Shown: in pieces, positions 15,079 through 25,999 of the stretch
Layout: the number at the start of each line of letters is the position of its first letter
Position numbering within the stretch: position 1 is the stretch's first letter
From: Enterococcus dispar ATCC 51266
Lineage (GTDB): Bacteria > Bacillota > Bacilli > Lactobacillales > Enterococcaceae
Assembly (NCBI RefSeq): GCF_000406945.1
Contig: NZ_KE136354.1
Location: forward strand, 1,135,887 to 1,199,886
Direction of reading: 5' to 3'
DNA length: 64,000 nucleotides
The notes under the pieces: generated by a model
Database searches by the model: none
Told to the model about the DNA's origin: nothing
The model's input: the letters and a program-made list of their open reading frames with translations, nothing else
Program-made: the position numbers and the translations under genes

Positions 15079-15683
15079 TACTTAATTCGTAATTGTTGAC
15101 CAGGATATAATAAGAAATTATTCGGATCAATACCATTTAATTGATACAATTGATCAACAGAAATTCCTGCGCGAGCAGCTACTTGATTTGGTCCTTCACC
15201 ATTTTGAACTGTAATATATTGTTCTCCTGTTTGAGCATTTTGGTCTTGTTGATTTTGGTTTTGTTGATTTTGATCTTGTTGCTCATTTTGTTGCGCTTGA
15301 TTTTGTTCTTGATTGTTTTCACTAGAACTTGGCTCTGATTCTTCACTAGAACTTGATTCACTTTCAGACGATTCAGTTGTTGAACTTTCGGCAGTGGATG
15401 ATTCTTCAGTTGATGATTCTTTAGTAGATGACACTAAAGATGAAGAAGCAGTTGCTGGTGTTGAATCGGCATTTTTCTTATCATGCGTTAGCCACATTAC
15501 AAAACCAGCTGGCACTAAAATACATAGCGACAATAAGATAACCAAAATAACTAAAAATTTTGAAGTACCGCGTTTTTGGCGTCTTTGTTGGGTCCGTGAT
15601 GAAGTTTCTTCGTCTGTATCATAAATTGGTTGTTCCCACGGTTCTTGTGTTTCGTTGTCAAAATCATTTTTCTTTTTACTCAA
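15078..15683 (-). CDS. Membrane-anchored LysM-domain protein
   Basis: The protein has 201 residues. A cytoplasmic basic N-terminus of about 44 residues is followed by one transmembrane segment, about 45-66. A Ser/Glu/Thr-rich stalk, about 75-125, and a Gln/Asn-rich stretch, about 125-155, lead to a single LysM domain at about 157-201 (GEGPNQVAARAGISVDQLYQ, ending LYPGQQLRIK). LysM binds peptidoglycan, so the protein bridges membrane and wall. There is no enzymatic domain. Similar LysM proteins lie beside recQ in enterococci, but their role is unknown to me. Confidence 0.85.
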   Translation of the reverse strand: MSKKKNDFDNETQEPWEQPIYDTDEETSSRTQQRRQKRGTSKFLVILVILLSLCILVPAGFVMWLTHDKKNADSTPATASSSLVSSTKESSTEESSTAESSTTESSESESSSSEESEPSSSENNQEQNQAQQNEQQDQNQQNQNQQDQNAQTGEQYITVQNGEGPNQVAARAGISVDQLYQLNGIDPNNFLLYPGQQLRIK

Positions 15684-15757
15684 TTTTCTTACCTCCTGAA
15701 AAGCTTTCGCAGTGTATTATACCATAGCCTTTTTATTGTTGTCGCAAAAATATAACT

Positions 15758-17129
15758 TCAATCGTTTTCTTTAAATAATTTTAGGAAAATCTCCTGCCAA
15801 CTCACCAATTGATGATTTTGTTTGTCTGGTACTTGACTAGTTTTTAACACCAGGCCATCATTGTCACAGCAATCGCTGGGCTTTGTTTGCATTTTTTCGG
15901 CAAAATTTTCTAAAATAAATTCTCGACGACACGTCGCAAGGTTGATATAAGCCAACATTTGCGTTAATTTTTCACCTTTAATCTGCTCATTAACCGCCAA
16001 AGCGGCTAACACTTCTTTTTCGCCAATACTTTGACTTAAATCTATCCATTTACTTTGTAGCTCACTGGATTCATACGCCATTTTTCGTCCTAATAATTGC
16101 TGAAAACCACTACGTTCATCTTGCCGCATTTGTTTGAAGTAATGATGAATTTTCTCATCATTTTTTTGATAAAGTAAAACTGCTTGGCTCGCTGCGCCAT
16201 CACGTCCGGCACGACCAATCTCTTGTACATAGTTTTCGATACTGTCAGGTAAATCATAGTGAATGATAAAACGAATATCACTTTTATCAATTCCCATGCC
16301 AAACGCATTTGTAGCTACCAAAATATCCAAGTGATTGCTTTGAAATTGCAATTGGAGACGACTTCTTTCACTACTGTTTAGTCCCCCATGATAATAGCCA
16401 ATATTATAATGTACTTTTAACTTGCGATATAAAGTTTCCACAGTTTTTTTTGTTGCACAATAAATAATACCAGGACCGCTCAATTTTTTTAATAAATCAG
16501 TTAATTGGGCGAACTTGTTATCTGTTTGTTGAACAAAAAGGGCAATATTTTTGCGATCAACTGATCGTTGGACCAGTTCATAGTCTTCTTTTAATAATAG
16601 TTTAGCAATATCACTCTGTACAAAAGGAGTAGCTGTAGCAGTTAAGGCTAATGTTACCGGATTTTCTAAAAATGCTTTTATCTTCCCTAATTGGCGATAT
16701 TCCGGCCTAAAATCAATCCCCCACAAAGAAACACAGTGGGCTTCATCAATTACAAAAAAAGCAATTTTTTGCCGTTTTAACAGGTGTAAAATTTTCTTTT
16801 GCCAGAGCATCTCTGGACTGATAAATAAAAATTTATAATCAGATAAGTGCCATAAAACGAATTCTTTTTCCGCAGCAGTCAACTGGCTATTTAAAGCTAC
16901 TGCTTGAATCTTTTTACTGTTGAGCTGGCTGACTTGGTCTTCCATTAATGAAATTAGTGGCGAAACAACAATTGTTATTCCTGACGTTAAATAACTCGGT
17001 AATTGATAGCACAAGCTTTTACCAGTCGCAGTAGGCAAAATCCCTAAGACATCTTGGCCAGAAAGTAAACTTTCAATGACTTCTTTTTGTCCGCTCCGAA
17101 AACTGTCAAAACCAAAATATTGTTTTAAA

Positions 17130-17146
<17 letters not shown>
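15758..17146 (-). CDS. recQ: Short RecQ-family DNA helicase (RecS type)
   Basis: The protein has 462 residues. The SF2 helicase core has ATGKSLCYQLP (motif I), VIDEAHCVSLWGIDFRPEY (motif II region), LTATATP (III) and VQEIGRAGRDG (VI). Near the C-terminus TCRREF and CCDND recall the zinc-binding subdomain, but winged-helix and HRDC domains are absent. This short form is typical of Bacillus RecS, so it is not read as a truncation. It overlaps the upstream ypbB-like gene by 17 bp, the Bacillus subtilis ypbB-recS order. Confidence 0.9.
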
Positions 17147-18416
<1,270 letters not shown>

Positions 18417-18485
18417 CACTAATTCTATTAAAAGAAATGCTTTTATTACTATACGCAAAAAGTTTAATAAAAACTAAAAATAGCA

Positions 18486-18561
18486 AAATACCCAAACGTT
18501 AAGTTGCGCCTGACTTCTAGTAAGAAACTAGTCGCCCACAACTTGCTACGTTTGGGTATTT
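18486..18561 (-). terminator. Long composite hairpin downstream of pepV
   Basis: AAATACCCAAACG and CGTTTGGGTATTT form a perfect 13-bp outer stem. Inside, AAGTTG/CAACTT and GACTTCTAGT/ACTAGTC pair further, giving a 76-base almost fully paired structure. It is longer than a usual terminator and lacks a clear T-run after the outer stem. Confidence 0.6.
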
Positions 18562-18583
18562 GGTTTAATCTATTGGCTAATAA

Positions 18584-19924
18584 TTATTTTCCACATAAAC
18601 GATAAATTGATTCCGCATAAATGTCCATTGCTTTGTATAGTTGGGCTAATTCCCATTGTTCATTAGCTTGGTGCATAAAGTCTGGAGTATCTTCAAACAT
18701 TGCGCCATAAGCTACACAGTTTTTCATAGTGCGGGCAAAAGTTGCGCCACCAGAAATTTCAGGTTCTGACATATCGCCAGTCATTTCACGATAAGTCGCT
18801 AATAGAGTTTTGACTAAAGTAGAATCTTGAGGAACATATAAAGAGTCTAACCAGTCAAATTCTTGATAAGTTAAATCATATTCTTTTACTTTTTCAGCAA
18901 TTTTGGCTTCTAAATCTTCTTTTTTCACGGTTACTGGCAAACGCATATCCACACCAATTTTGGTTTCTTCTGGTGAAATCACCAAACTAGCAAAGTTCAT
19001 CGTTAATTCTCCAGATTGTTCATCTTCTGTTTTCCCGACAACATTTTCACCAGTTGCGTTTTCTTTAACTAATTTGCCCAAGAAATTCAAAGGAGAAAAA
19101 TCAACTGATTCACTTAAAGCCATTGCCAAACGCGTAATTGCATTAATTCCATCTGATGCATCTTTTGCATGGACGCTCTTACCTTGAACTACTACGGCGT
19201 CCCCTTCCATTTCATACGGGAAACCTAATTTATCCAGGCTTGCTTTGACGGCTTCGACGTATTCTCCTTTATATGGTGCAGTATCTGGAACTACATTTAA
19301 TGCTCCTCCAGCATGAACAGCAACTTTATCTGTGCCAGGACCGACAAGATAAGCTTGTAACAAACCTTTTTCTGCAAAAGTTAGTGGGAAACTATGGTCT
19401 GGGGCAATACCAGCTGTTGCACTTTCTTCTTTTTCATTGTATTTTTCCATACAACGCCATAAATTTTCTTCATCAGAACCAAAGATGAAGCGAATGCGTT
19501 GATTAAATTCAACACCACTATCCATTAAAGCTTTCACAGCATATAAAGCAGCCATTGAAGGACCTTTGTCATCTTGAGAACCACGACCATAGATAATGCC
19601 ATCTTTAATTACTGGATCAAAAGGATCGGTATTCCAACCTTTTTGATCAGCGGCTGGAACAACATCCATATGACATAAAATGGCAAATAAATCATCACCT
19701 TCGCCAACTTCAGCATAAGCATAATAGCCTTCTGGATCTTTAAAAGTGCGTAAGCCAATGCTATCACAAATTTCTAAAACTTGATCTAAAGCTTTTACGA
19801 CATTTTTCCCAAAAGGATGCCCTTCTCCACTGTCAGATTCATCTAAAACTGAAGGGACTTGAATAAGTTTTTTTAAAGCTTCCACCGCTTCTTCGTGGTG
19901 TTTTTCGGTAACAAATTGTTTCAT
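18584..19924 (-). CDS. pepV: Dipeptidase PepV-like, M20 metallopeptidase
   Basis: The protein has 446 residues, slightly shorter than the usual about 470. The zinc site residues are visible: CHMDVVP, GRGSQDDKGP (bridging Asp), FIFGSDEENLWRC (catalytic Glu pair) and a His near the end in DFMHQANE. A lid domain occupies about 180-330. It hydrolyses dipeptides taken up from the medium. The YfcC-type carrier gene lies upstream, so substrate uptake and hydrolysis may be linked, although a terminator separates them. Confidence 0.92.
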   Translation of the reverse strand: MKQFVTEKHHEEAVEALKKLIQVPSVLDESDSGEGHPFGKNVVKALDQVLEICDSIGLRTFKDPEGYYAYAEVGEGDDLFAILCHMDVVPAADQKGWNTDPFDPVIKDGIIYGRGSQDDKGPSMAALYAVKALMDSGVEFNQRIRFIFGSDEENLWRCMEKYNEKEESATAGIAPDHSFPLTFAEKGLLQAYLVGPGTDKVAVHAGGALNVVPDTAPYKGEYVEAVKASLDKLGFPYEMEGDAVVVQGKSVHAKDASDGINAITRLAMALSESVDFSPLNFLGKLVKENATGENVVGKTEDEQSGELTMNFASLVISPEETKIGVDMRLPVTVKKEDLEAKIAEKVKEYDLTYQEFDWLDSLYVPQDSTLVKTLLATYREMTGDMSEPEISGGATFARTMKNCVAYGAMFEDTPDFMHQANEQWELAQLYKAMDIYAESIYRLCGK

Positions 19925-19995
19925 GATACAACCTCCTAAATTTTAAAGTAAAATAGCGAATATCTTTCGCTTTTTACCATAATACCAATAATAAG

Positions 19996-20033
19996 AAAAA
20001 GAGAGCTTCATGAATAACTGAAACTCTCTTTTT
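19996..20033 (-). terminator. Terminator of the YfcC carrier gene
   Basis: AAAAAGAGAG and CTCTCTTTTT form a 10-bp stem and a TTCA/TGAA pair extends it. U-rich on both strands. Confidence 0.8.
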
Positions 20034-20103
20034 AAAACTGAGAAACTCAGTTATAGATATAAAATTAATTCTATCTTAGCCAACTTTTTAACAATTGTCT
20101 ATT

Positions 20104-21606
20104 TTATAGAATTGTTCCAATTGCAAGTAAGATACAAATAGCGACAAATAAAATCGCGATTAATTTGGTAATGTATTTCCACCATTTACCAATATCAATC
20201 CGTGCAATCGCAACGGCACCCATAACGATAGCTGAAGTTGGTGTAATCAAGTTTACTAACCCTGAGGCAGATTGGTAAGCCGTAATAACTAAATCTTTAC
20301 CTACACCAGCAAATTCGCCCATTGGTCCAATAATACCCATTGTTGCAGCAGCAAGACCAGATGTTGATGGGATTAAGAATGACATTGGGATGTAGAAAAT
20401 AAATGCCAAGATAATAAAGATAACAGAAGAAAGACCAGAAAGTCCTTTTTCACCCCAGTTTAAGATTGTATCGGTAATCATACCATTGTTCATGACAACT
20501 TGAATACCACGAGCAACAGCTACGACGATAGCAACTCCGATTAAATCAGAAGCCCCTGCTAAAAATTCAGAAATAAAGTCTGATTCTTTAAAGCCGTAAA
20601 CGATTGCAACGACAATTGACATTAATAAGAACAACATTGTGATTTCTGGGAAGTACCATTGACCAAATGGCAACATATCTTTACCAAGTACCATTCCTAA
20701 ACCAGGAATGCCAGCTAACCATTTTGTAAAGTTAGCAAAGATATTAATACCGAATTCTTCCCATGGAATTAAACTTAAAATCATTAAGAAGAATGTCAAG
20801 ATGAACAAGATGTTCACGTTACGTTGTTTTTTCGTTACGCCTTCTTGGCGATTGATTGCATCGATATCAAAGTGTTTTGCATCTTCTTCTCTTTGAGAAT
20901 ATACAATTGATTGGGTTGGATCTTTTTCAATTTTAGCCGCATAGCGGTAAACATAGGCAATTGAAATCCCAACTAAAACCACCCACATGATAATACGTAA
21001 CAACATACCATCGGCCATTGAAATACCGACAGCATCAGAAGCAACACCGGTAGCAAATGGGTTAACCGTAGAAGCTAAACACCCTACTTGGGAACCAATC
21101 AAAACGATTGAAACGGCAACAATAGAGTCAAAACCTACCGCCATCATAACTGGAATCAGTAATGAATAAAACGGAATAGTTTCTTCGGCCATACCGTAAG
21201 TTGAACCACCCAAGGCAAAAATTGGTAATAAGATAAAGATTAAGTTCTTTTCACGGCCTTTAAAGCGTTTTACGATTGAGCCGATTCCTGCATCTAATGC
21301 GCCAGTTTTATTAACGATTCCAAGGAATCCACCAACGATTAAGATGAAAAATGAAATAGAGATAGCTGGATCTGTGGTTTCAGAACCTAACATCCCTAAA
21401 ACTGGTGCCATCATAACATCATAAAAACCTTGTGGATTTTGCGCCACACGCTCATATGTTCCTGCTAAAATGTTACCAGCATCGTCCACTTTATAATGAC
21501 CGGCTGGAATGAACCAAGTCAAAATGGCGATGAATGCAATGATAATAAATAATACCGTGTACGCAGAAGGCATCTGGAATTTTTTCTTCGTTTGCGTATT
21601 TTCCAT
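20104..21606 (-). CDS. YfcC/DcuC-family carboxylate or amino acid carrier
   Basis: The protein has 500 residues with about 12 membrane segments. It opens with a short cytoplasmic part and FIPAGHYKVDDAGNI, and has GGFLGIVNKTGALDAGIGS, STVNPFATGVASDAVG and a C-terminal SGLAAATMGIIGPMGEFAGV, all typical of YfcC-type proteins. Members are annotated as C4-dicarboxylate or basic amino acid exchangers; the substrate cannot be told from sequence. A cre-like site lies about 330 bp upstream. Confidence 0.85.
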   Translation of the reverse strand: MENTQTKKKFQMPSAYTVLFIIIAFIAILTWFIPAGHYKVDDAGNILAGTYERVAQNPQGFYDVMMAPVLGMLGSETTDPAISISFFILIVGGFLGIVNKTGALDAGIGSIVKRFKGREKNLIFILLPIFALGGSTYGMAEETIPFYSLLIPVMMAVGFDSIVAVSIVLIGSQVGCLASTVNPFATGVASDAVGISMADGMLLRIIMWVVLVGISIAYVYRYAAKIEKDPTQSIVYSQREEDAKHFDIDAINRQEGVTKKQRNVNILFILTFFLMILSLIPWEEFGINIFANFTKWLAGIPGLGMVLGKDMLPFGQWYFPEITMLFLLMSIVVAIVYGFKESDFISEFLAGASDLIGVAIVVAVARGIQVVMNNGMITDTILNWGEKGLSGLSSVIFIILAFIFYIPMSFLIPSTSGLAAATMGIIGPMGEFAGVGKDLVITAYQSASGLVNLITPTSAIVMGAVAIARIDIGKWWKYITKLIAILFVAICILLAIGTIL

Positions 21607-22006
21607 TTTTTCTCTTCCTCTCTTTTCTATATTTGTAACTATAAAATAGATTACATAGTTATTTTATCAGAGATAAGACGATCTGGGAAATAATTACATA
21701 AGTTTTTTTATCGTCTTTTCTACTGTTTTATTATGTATATTCATTTTATAGTTAACAAGTTTGTAAGTAGAACTTGTTAGCACGGCTTTTGTTCTACTCC
21801 CACAATAATTGTACCGCTAGTTTCTTTTCATAATATGAAAAATACCAACTTGAAAACGTGAAGAATTTCTCTTTATACACTATCTTTTTGATTATTATAC
21901 AAATCAATGCATATACAAAGGCCTTATGATGAAAACGCTTTATCATTTTACTGCTTTTTGTATTTTATTTCATCGAAAAAATCACTTGTTTTTTTGAACA
22001 AAAAAA
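21607..22006. other. 400-bp intergenic region with cre-like site
   Basis: No ORF is supported. TGAAAACGCTTTAT at 21931-21944 resembles a catabolite-response element with two mismatches. AACAAG/CTTGTT dyads at 21755-21778 and GTAGAAC/GTTCTAC overlap. These may control the carrier gene to the left. Confidence 0.4.
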
Positions 22007-22028
22007 CACCGCTAGTTTCCTAGCGGTG
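22007..22028 (-). terminator. Terminator of ribU
   Basis: CACCGCTAG and CTAGCGGTG form a perfect 9-bp stem with a 4-base loop and seven T follow on the minus strand. Confidence 0.92.
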
Positions 22029-22040
22029 GCAAATTGGTCT

Positions 22041-22634
22041 TTAACCAATATGTTGTTGTTTACGTCGTTTTTGTTCTAAAAATGGTAATAGTTTCGTATA
22101 AATTACTAAAAAGGCTGCACTAACAATCGCACCTTTTAGTAGGTTGAATGGCACAACGCCAATTGCAATGTATTGCGCTAATGAAACACCCAGCATTTTA
22201 TCAGCTGTGAGACCTAAAACACTTAGGTAAACAGGCGTAATTACAAAATAATTTGCAATACTCATAAAGATTGTCATCGCCAAAATACCACTGCTAACCC
22301 CTAAAACTTTATTGCCAATTTTATTTTTTCCTTTAAAGAAATAATACATTGGTAAGGTAAAAAGTGAGCTGGCAAAGAAACTAGCAATATCGCCAACTAA
22401 ATTACTTAATTCTAACCCGGTGGTTAACAGATGTAATAAAGAGCGGATAAAAGCTGTTGCAATCCCTGCCATCGGACCAAATAAAAACATACTTAGCATT
22501 ACCGGTATATCACTAAAATCAACTTTCATAAATGCGAAAGCGGGTATAACCGGAAACGCCACATACTGCAAAATAACTCCCATTGCCGCAAACAATGCGA
22601 CAGCCACCATTTTTTGTACCTTTGTGTTCTTCAT
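22041..22634 (-). CDS. ribU: Riboflavin transporter RibU (ECF S component)
   Basis: The ATG at 22634 follows AGGAGG; the longer upstream frame runs into the riboswitch terminator. The 197-residue protein has about six membrane segments and the family strings KMVAVALFAAMGVILQYV, then FMKVDFSDIPVML and the loop near GLELSNLVGD. It binds riboflavin and works with the shared ECF energising module encoded elsewhere. The FMN riboswitch directly upstream confirms the substrate. Confidence 0.95.
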   Translation of the reverse strand: MKNTKVQKMVAVALFAAMGVILQYVAFPVIPAFAFMKVDFSDIPVMLSMFLFGPMAGIATAFIRSLLHLLTTGLELSNLVGDIASFFASSLFTLPMYYFFKGKNKIGNKVLGVSSGILAMTIFMSIANYFVITPVYLSVLGLTADKMLGVSLAQYIAIGVVPFNLLKGAIVSAAFLVIYTKLLPFLEQKRRKQQHIG

Positions 22635-22700
22635 TGAAATCCTCCTAATTAAGGACCCATCTTCAATCGAACCTTTTTGAACCAACTTTTTCAATAAAAA

Positions 22701-22732
22701 AACTCTATTTTCCATGCAGGGAAAATAGAGTT
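22701..22732 (-). terminator. Expression-platform terminator of the FMN riboswitch
   Basis: AACTCTATTTTCC and GGAAAATAGAGTT form a perfect 13-bp stem followed by a T-run on the minus strand. It lies between aptamer and ribU, as expected for transcriptional attenuation. Confidence 0.9.
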
Positions 22733-22764
22733 AGAGTTATCTGAAATAAGTTACTTCAAATAAG

Positions 22765-22887
22765 CCCTATCTTCTTTATCCAGACTATACTGTCGGTATC
22801 GGATTTACACCGATTCAACCGCAACTTAATGCAGTTCGTGGACTATTACCACCGGTCGGGAATTGCACCCTGCCCCTGAAGACGAAC
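22765..22887 (-). promoter_or_regulatory. FMN riboswitch (RFN element)
   Basis: Read on the minus strand the conserved pieces are CTTCAGGGGCAGGGTG, AATTCCCGACCGGTGGTAAT, AGTCCACGAAC, GGTGTAAATCCGATACCGAC and AGTATAGTCTGGATAAAGAAG. These match the RFN core. FMN binding should favour the downstream terminator and lower ribU expression. Confidence 0.96.
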
Positions 22888-22939
22888 CTTGTATTTAATT
22901 ACACTTACATTATATAAGAAAAGAAAAAAATTACAAGTA

Positions 22940-23659
22940 TTAATTCTTGGCTAAATTTAAAAGCTGACTCACTTCTTTTTTGTGTAGCGGACGATATTCT
23001 CCGGGCCGCAAGTTTTCCAATGTTAAATTGCCATATTTTTCTCGTTTTAATTTTTGGACGGGTAACCCGACTGCTTGTAACATTTTTTTCACTTGATGAT
23101 TTCTTCCTTCGTGAATGGTTAATTGAATAATTGTTGTTTGTGCTTTGGTATCGGTTGATAAAATATCATAGCGAGCTGGTCCATATTTTACACCTTCAAA
23201 ACGCAAACCTCGACTTAAAGGTCGTAGCTGCTGTTTTTCAGGTATTCCTTTAACCTTTGCAACGTAGACTTTATCAACTTCATGTTTTGGATGCGTTAAT
23301 TTTTGAGCAAATGCGCCATCATTGGTTAACAATAACAAGCCAGATGTATCATAGTCCAACCGCCCTACCGGATAAATCCGTTCTGTAATTCCAACAAAAT
23401 AATCCGTAACAACTTTTCGGCCTTTATCATCACTAACGGCCGAAATCACACCGCGTGGTTTATAAAACATAAAATAAACTGGTTCTTCTTGATTAATGGG
23501 AACATTGTCCACTTCAATTTGATCTTTTCCACTAACTTTAATCCCTAATTCTGTGACAATCGTGCCATTAACTTTGACCCGACCTTCACTGATTAATTCT
23601 TCTGCTTTGCGGCGAGAAGCAATTCCCGCATGGGCGATAACTTTTTGCAATCTTTCCAT
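22940..23659 (-). CDS. rluB: 23S rRNA pseudouridine synthase RluB-type
   Basis: The protein has 239 residues. An S4 RNA-binding domain covers 1-60 (MERLQKVIAHAGIASRRKAE). The RsuA/RluB catalytic domain has GRLDYDTSGLLLLTNDG with the catalytic Asp, and HEGRNHQVKKML. It modifies helix 89-92 region uridines in family members; the exact position here is inferred. The start codon overlaps the scpB stop by one base, so it is in the scpAB operon, as in many Firmicutes. Confidence 0.95.
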   Translation of the reverse strand: MERLQKVIAHAGIASRRKAEELISEGRVKVNGTIVTELGIKVSGKDQIEVDNVPINQEEPVYFMFYKPRGVISAVSDDKGRKVVTDYFVGITERIYPVGRLDYDTSGLLLLTNDGAFAQKLTHPKHEVDKVYVAKVKGIPEKQQLRPLSRGLRFEGVKYGPARYDILSTDTKAQTTIIQLTIHEGRNHQVKKMLQAVGLPVQKLKREKYGNLTLENLRPGEYRPLHKKEVSQLLNLAKN

Positions 23660-24243
23660 TATTCTTGTCCTCCATTTTCTGTCTCACTGAAACGGTCAAA
23701 AAATAAATCCATTGGAACATCTTCAGTTAGCTCATTTTCCATTGCTTCAATATCAGGTAACTCAGCTAAGGATTTTAGCCCAAAGTAATCCATAAAGTAA
23801 GCAGTCGTTCCATATAAAATTGCACGGCCTGGTCCATCAACACGGCCCTTTTCTTCAATTAATTGTCGCGCCACTAATTTTTGGACCGACCCACTAGATT
23901 GGACACCGCGAATCTCATCGACTTCCATTCTGGTTAGAGGTTGTTTGTATGCAATAATTGCTAAAGTCTCTAATGCCGCCTGAGAGAGGCTGTTTGACAT
24001 GGGAGACTGTGCATATTTTTTTAATAAAGGAGCAAATTCTTTTTTTGTCGTGAGCACAAAATGATTGCCTACCTCTAAGATATGCAAAGCGGAATTCTCA
24101 TCCTCATCATAACGACTTTGCAGGGTTTGAATCATTTCATAGGTTTGCGCTGTTTTGCTATTTAATAAATAGCTCAATTCTTCCAAGCCAATTCCTTCGT
24201 CGCCTACTACGAATAAAATAGCTTCTAATTCACTAATTTTCAT
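23659..24243 (-). CDS. scpB: Condensin subunit ScpB
   Basis: The ATG at 24243 follows CAGGAGAAA; the longer frame starts inside scpA. The 194-residue protein has two winged-helix domains (ISELEAILFVVGDEGI and LSQAALETLAIIAYKQPLTR). It dimerises and binds ScpA in the Smc complex, which segregates chromosomes. The 5' end overlaps scpA by 11 bp. Confidence 0.96.
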   Translation of the reverse strand: MKISELEAILFVVGDEGIGLEELSYLLNSKTAQTYEMIQTLQSRYDEDENSALHILEVGNHFVLTTKKEFAPLLKKYAQSPMSNSLSQAALETLAIIAYKQPLTRMEVDEIRGVQSSGSVQKLVARQLIEEKGRVDGPGRAILYGTTAYFMDYFGLKSLAELPDIEAMENELTEDVPMDLFFDRFSETENGGQE

Positions 24244-24985
24244 CTTTTTCTCCTGTTGCAAATAGCGTAATTTCGCCATAGTTTTCCGTCTGAGTGATAG
24301 CTACACTGCCAGTTTTCATCAATTCCAATAAAGCCAAAAAAGTAGCCACTACTTCACTTTTGGTATAACTTTGTAAAAATTCAGCCAGATTTCTTCCTTC
24401 ATTTGGTTTTAGCCCAGCTAAACCAAGCTTAATAGCATTCATTTTATCTTCAATTGTTGCTTCATCTGAAGTAATTGTTGTTTCAACCACTTGACGCTTT
24501 TTCTTTTTTTCTAACATGTTGTGAAATGCTAAGAATAAGTCAATCGTATTTAATTGATTTGCTACTAACAATGGACTCTCTTCTTTGTACTCATCAACAT
24601 CCATCGGCTCTTTAGTAAAGTAATCACTACGCTCTTTTGCCTTATCTGATAGTATTTCTGCGGCATATTTAAATTTGCGGTATTCTAATAATTGGGTTAC
24701 CAAAACTTCTCGCGGATCTTCTTCATAAACATCCTCTGGAGCAACAAACTCTTGCTTTGGCAAAAGCATTTTTGATTTAATTGCCATCAGTGTGGCGGCC
24801 ATCACTAAGTAATCTCCTGCCACTTCCAATTCCAAGGTCTGCATTGCATGAATGTATTGCATATATTGTTCCGTAATTGCGGCAATAGGGATATCGTAAA
24901 CGTTGATTTCTAATTTTTGAATTAAATGAAGCAACAAATCCAACGGCCCTTCAAAAACAGCCAATTTAACATTAATTTCGCTCAT
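24233..24985 (-). CDS. scpA: Condensin kleisin subunit ScpA
   Basis: The protein has 250 residues. The family start INVKLAVFEGPLDLLLHLIQ and DYLVMAATLMAIKSKMLLP are clear. The C-terminal winged helix ends with QTENYGEITLFATG. ScpA bridges Smc heads and binds ScpB. xerD lies 14 bp upstream and scpB overlaps downstream, so one transcript likely covers xerD-scpA-scpB-rluB. Confidence 0.97.
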   Translation of the reverse strand: MSEINVKLAVFEGPLDLLLHLIQKLEINVYDIPIAAITEQYMQYIHAMQTLELEVAGDYLVMAATLMAIKSKMLLPKQEFVAPEDVYEEDPREVLVTQLLEYRKFKYAAEILSDKAKERSDYFTKEPMDVDEYKEESPLLVANQLNTIDLFLAFHNMLEKKKKRQVVETTITSDEATIEDKMNAIKLGLAGLKPNEGRNLAEFLQSYTKSEVVATFLALLELMKTGSVAITQTENYGEITLFATGEKDEN

Positions 24986-24998
24986 AGTTCACCAACTT

Positions 24999-25889
24999 CT
25001 ATGCACGAGGAAAATACTGTTTGTAAACATCCGTCATGCGTTTTTTCGTAATATGGGTATAAATTTGGGTAGTTGAAATATCAGCATGCCCTAATAGTTC
25101 TTGCACTGTTCTTAAATCTGCACCATTTTCCAGTAAATGAGTAGCAAAACTGTGACGTAATGTATGAGGAGTTACAGTTTTATAAATACCAGCCTTTTGC
25201 ACAATTGTCTTTAAGTTTTTCCAAATCCCCTGCCGACTAAGACGGCTACCGTGATTATTTACAAACAAATATGCTTCATCAGGATTTTTACGCGTTAAGT
25301 GAGGTCTGGCTTCTGAGAGATAGCGCTGTACCCACTTTATGGCAATATCTCCTAAAGGAACAATACGTTCTTTATCGCCTTTACCTAATGTTTGCAATAA
25401 TCCCATTTCTAAATGCACATCATTTAACTTCAAATTAATTAACTCACTAACACGTAGTCCTGTTGCGTACATCACTTCCAAAATAGCACGGTCTCGCAGT
25501 CCCAGTGTTTCTTTTGTATTCGGCGTAGCCAATAATTGCTCGACTTCACTTAAGCTCAATGTATCGGGAAGCTTCTGTTGCTTTTTAGGAGAATCAATAT
25601 GTTGCATTGAATCGTGATCTGTATAACGTTCTTGGCGCAAAAATTGATGAAAACGACGTAAGCTCGTAATCATACGGGCAATCGTTGCATTGGAACGCCC
25701 ACTTTCTTTTAAGACTTGTAAAAAACTCACAACAGTGAAACGATCGATTTCTTGCCAATCGGTAATTTGTTGCTGTTGTAAAAATGCTAAGTATTGCAAA
25801 AGGTCTCGTTGATAACTTTTTTTTGTATTTTCAGCTAGTCCCCGCTCAATCGTTAAATAATGTAAATAATCGGTAATTTGTTCTTGCAT
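24999..25889 (-). CDS. xerD: Chromosome-dimer recombinase XerD
   Basis: The protein has 296 residues. The N-terminal core-binding domain is about 1-85. The catalytic domain shows ATGLRVSELINLKLNDV (first Arg), TPHTLRHSFATHLLENGAD, LLGHADISTTQIYTHI (His and Tyr). It works with XerC/FtsK at dif. Unlike the phage integrase it has no arm-binding domain and lies in a housekeeping operon beside fur, the Bacillus arrangement. Confidence 0.96.
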   Translation of the reverse strand: MQEQITDYLHYLTIERGLAENTKKSYQRDLLQYLAFLQQQQITDWQEIDRFTVVSFLQVLKESGRSNATIARMITSLRRFHQFLRQERYTDHDSMQHIDSPKKQQKLPDTLSLSEVEQLLATPNTKETLGLRDRAILEVMYATGLRVSELINLKLNDVHLEMGLLQTLGKGDKERIVPLGDIAIKWVQRYLSEARPHLTRKNPDEAYLFVNNHGSRLSRQGIWKNLKTIVQKAGIYKTVTPHTLRHSFATHLLENGADLRTVQELLGHADISTTQIYTHITKKRMTDVYKQYFPRA

Positions 25890-25999
25890 CTTTCACCATA
25901 TCCTCTTTTGTAACATCTTTATCATCATACCAAATCAACACCATTTGTAACAGAAAAAAATAAGCTACACCAAAGCCAACATGTGACTCTGGCATAACT

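Noticed and set aside
15179..15361. Lys/Asn-rich ORF opposite frames in the LysM gene stalk
   Set aside because: It reflects the low-complexity Gln/Asn repeat DNA of the LysM gene and has no independent start signal.
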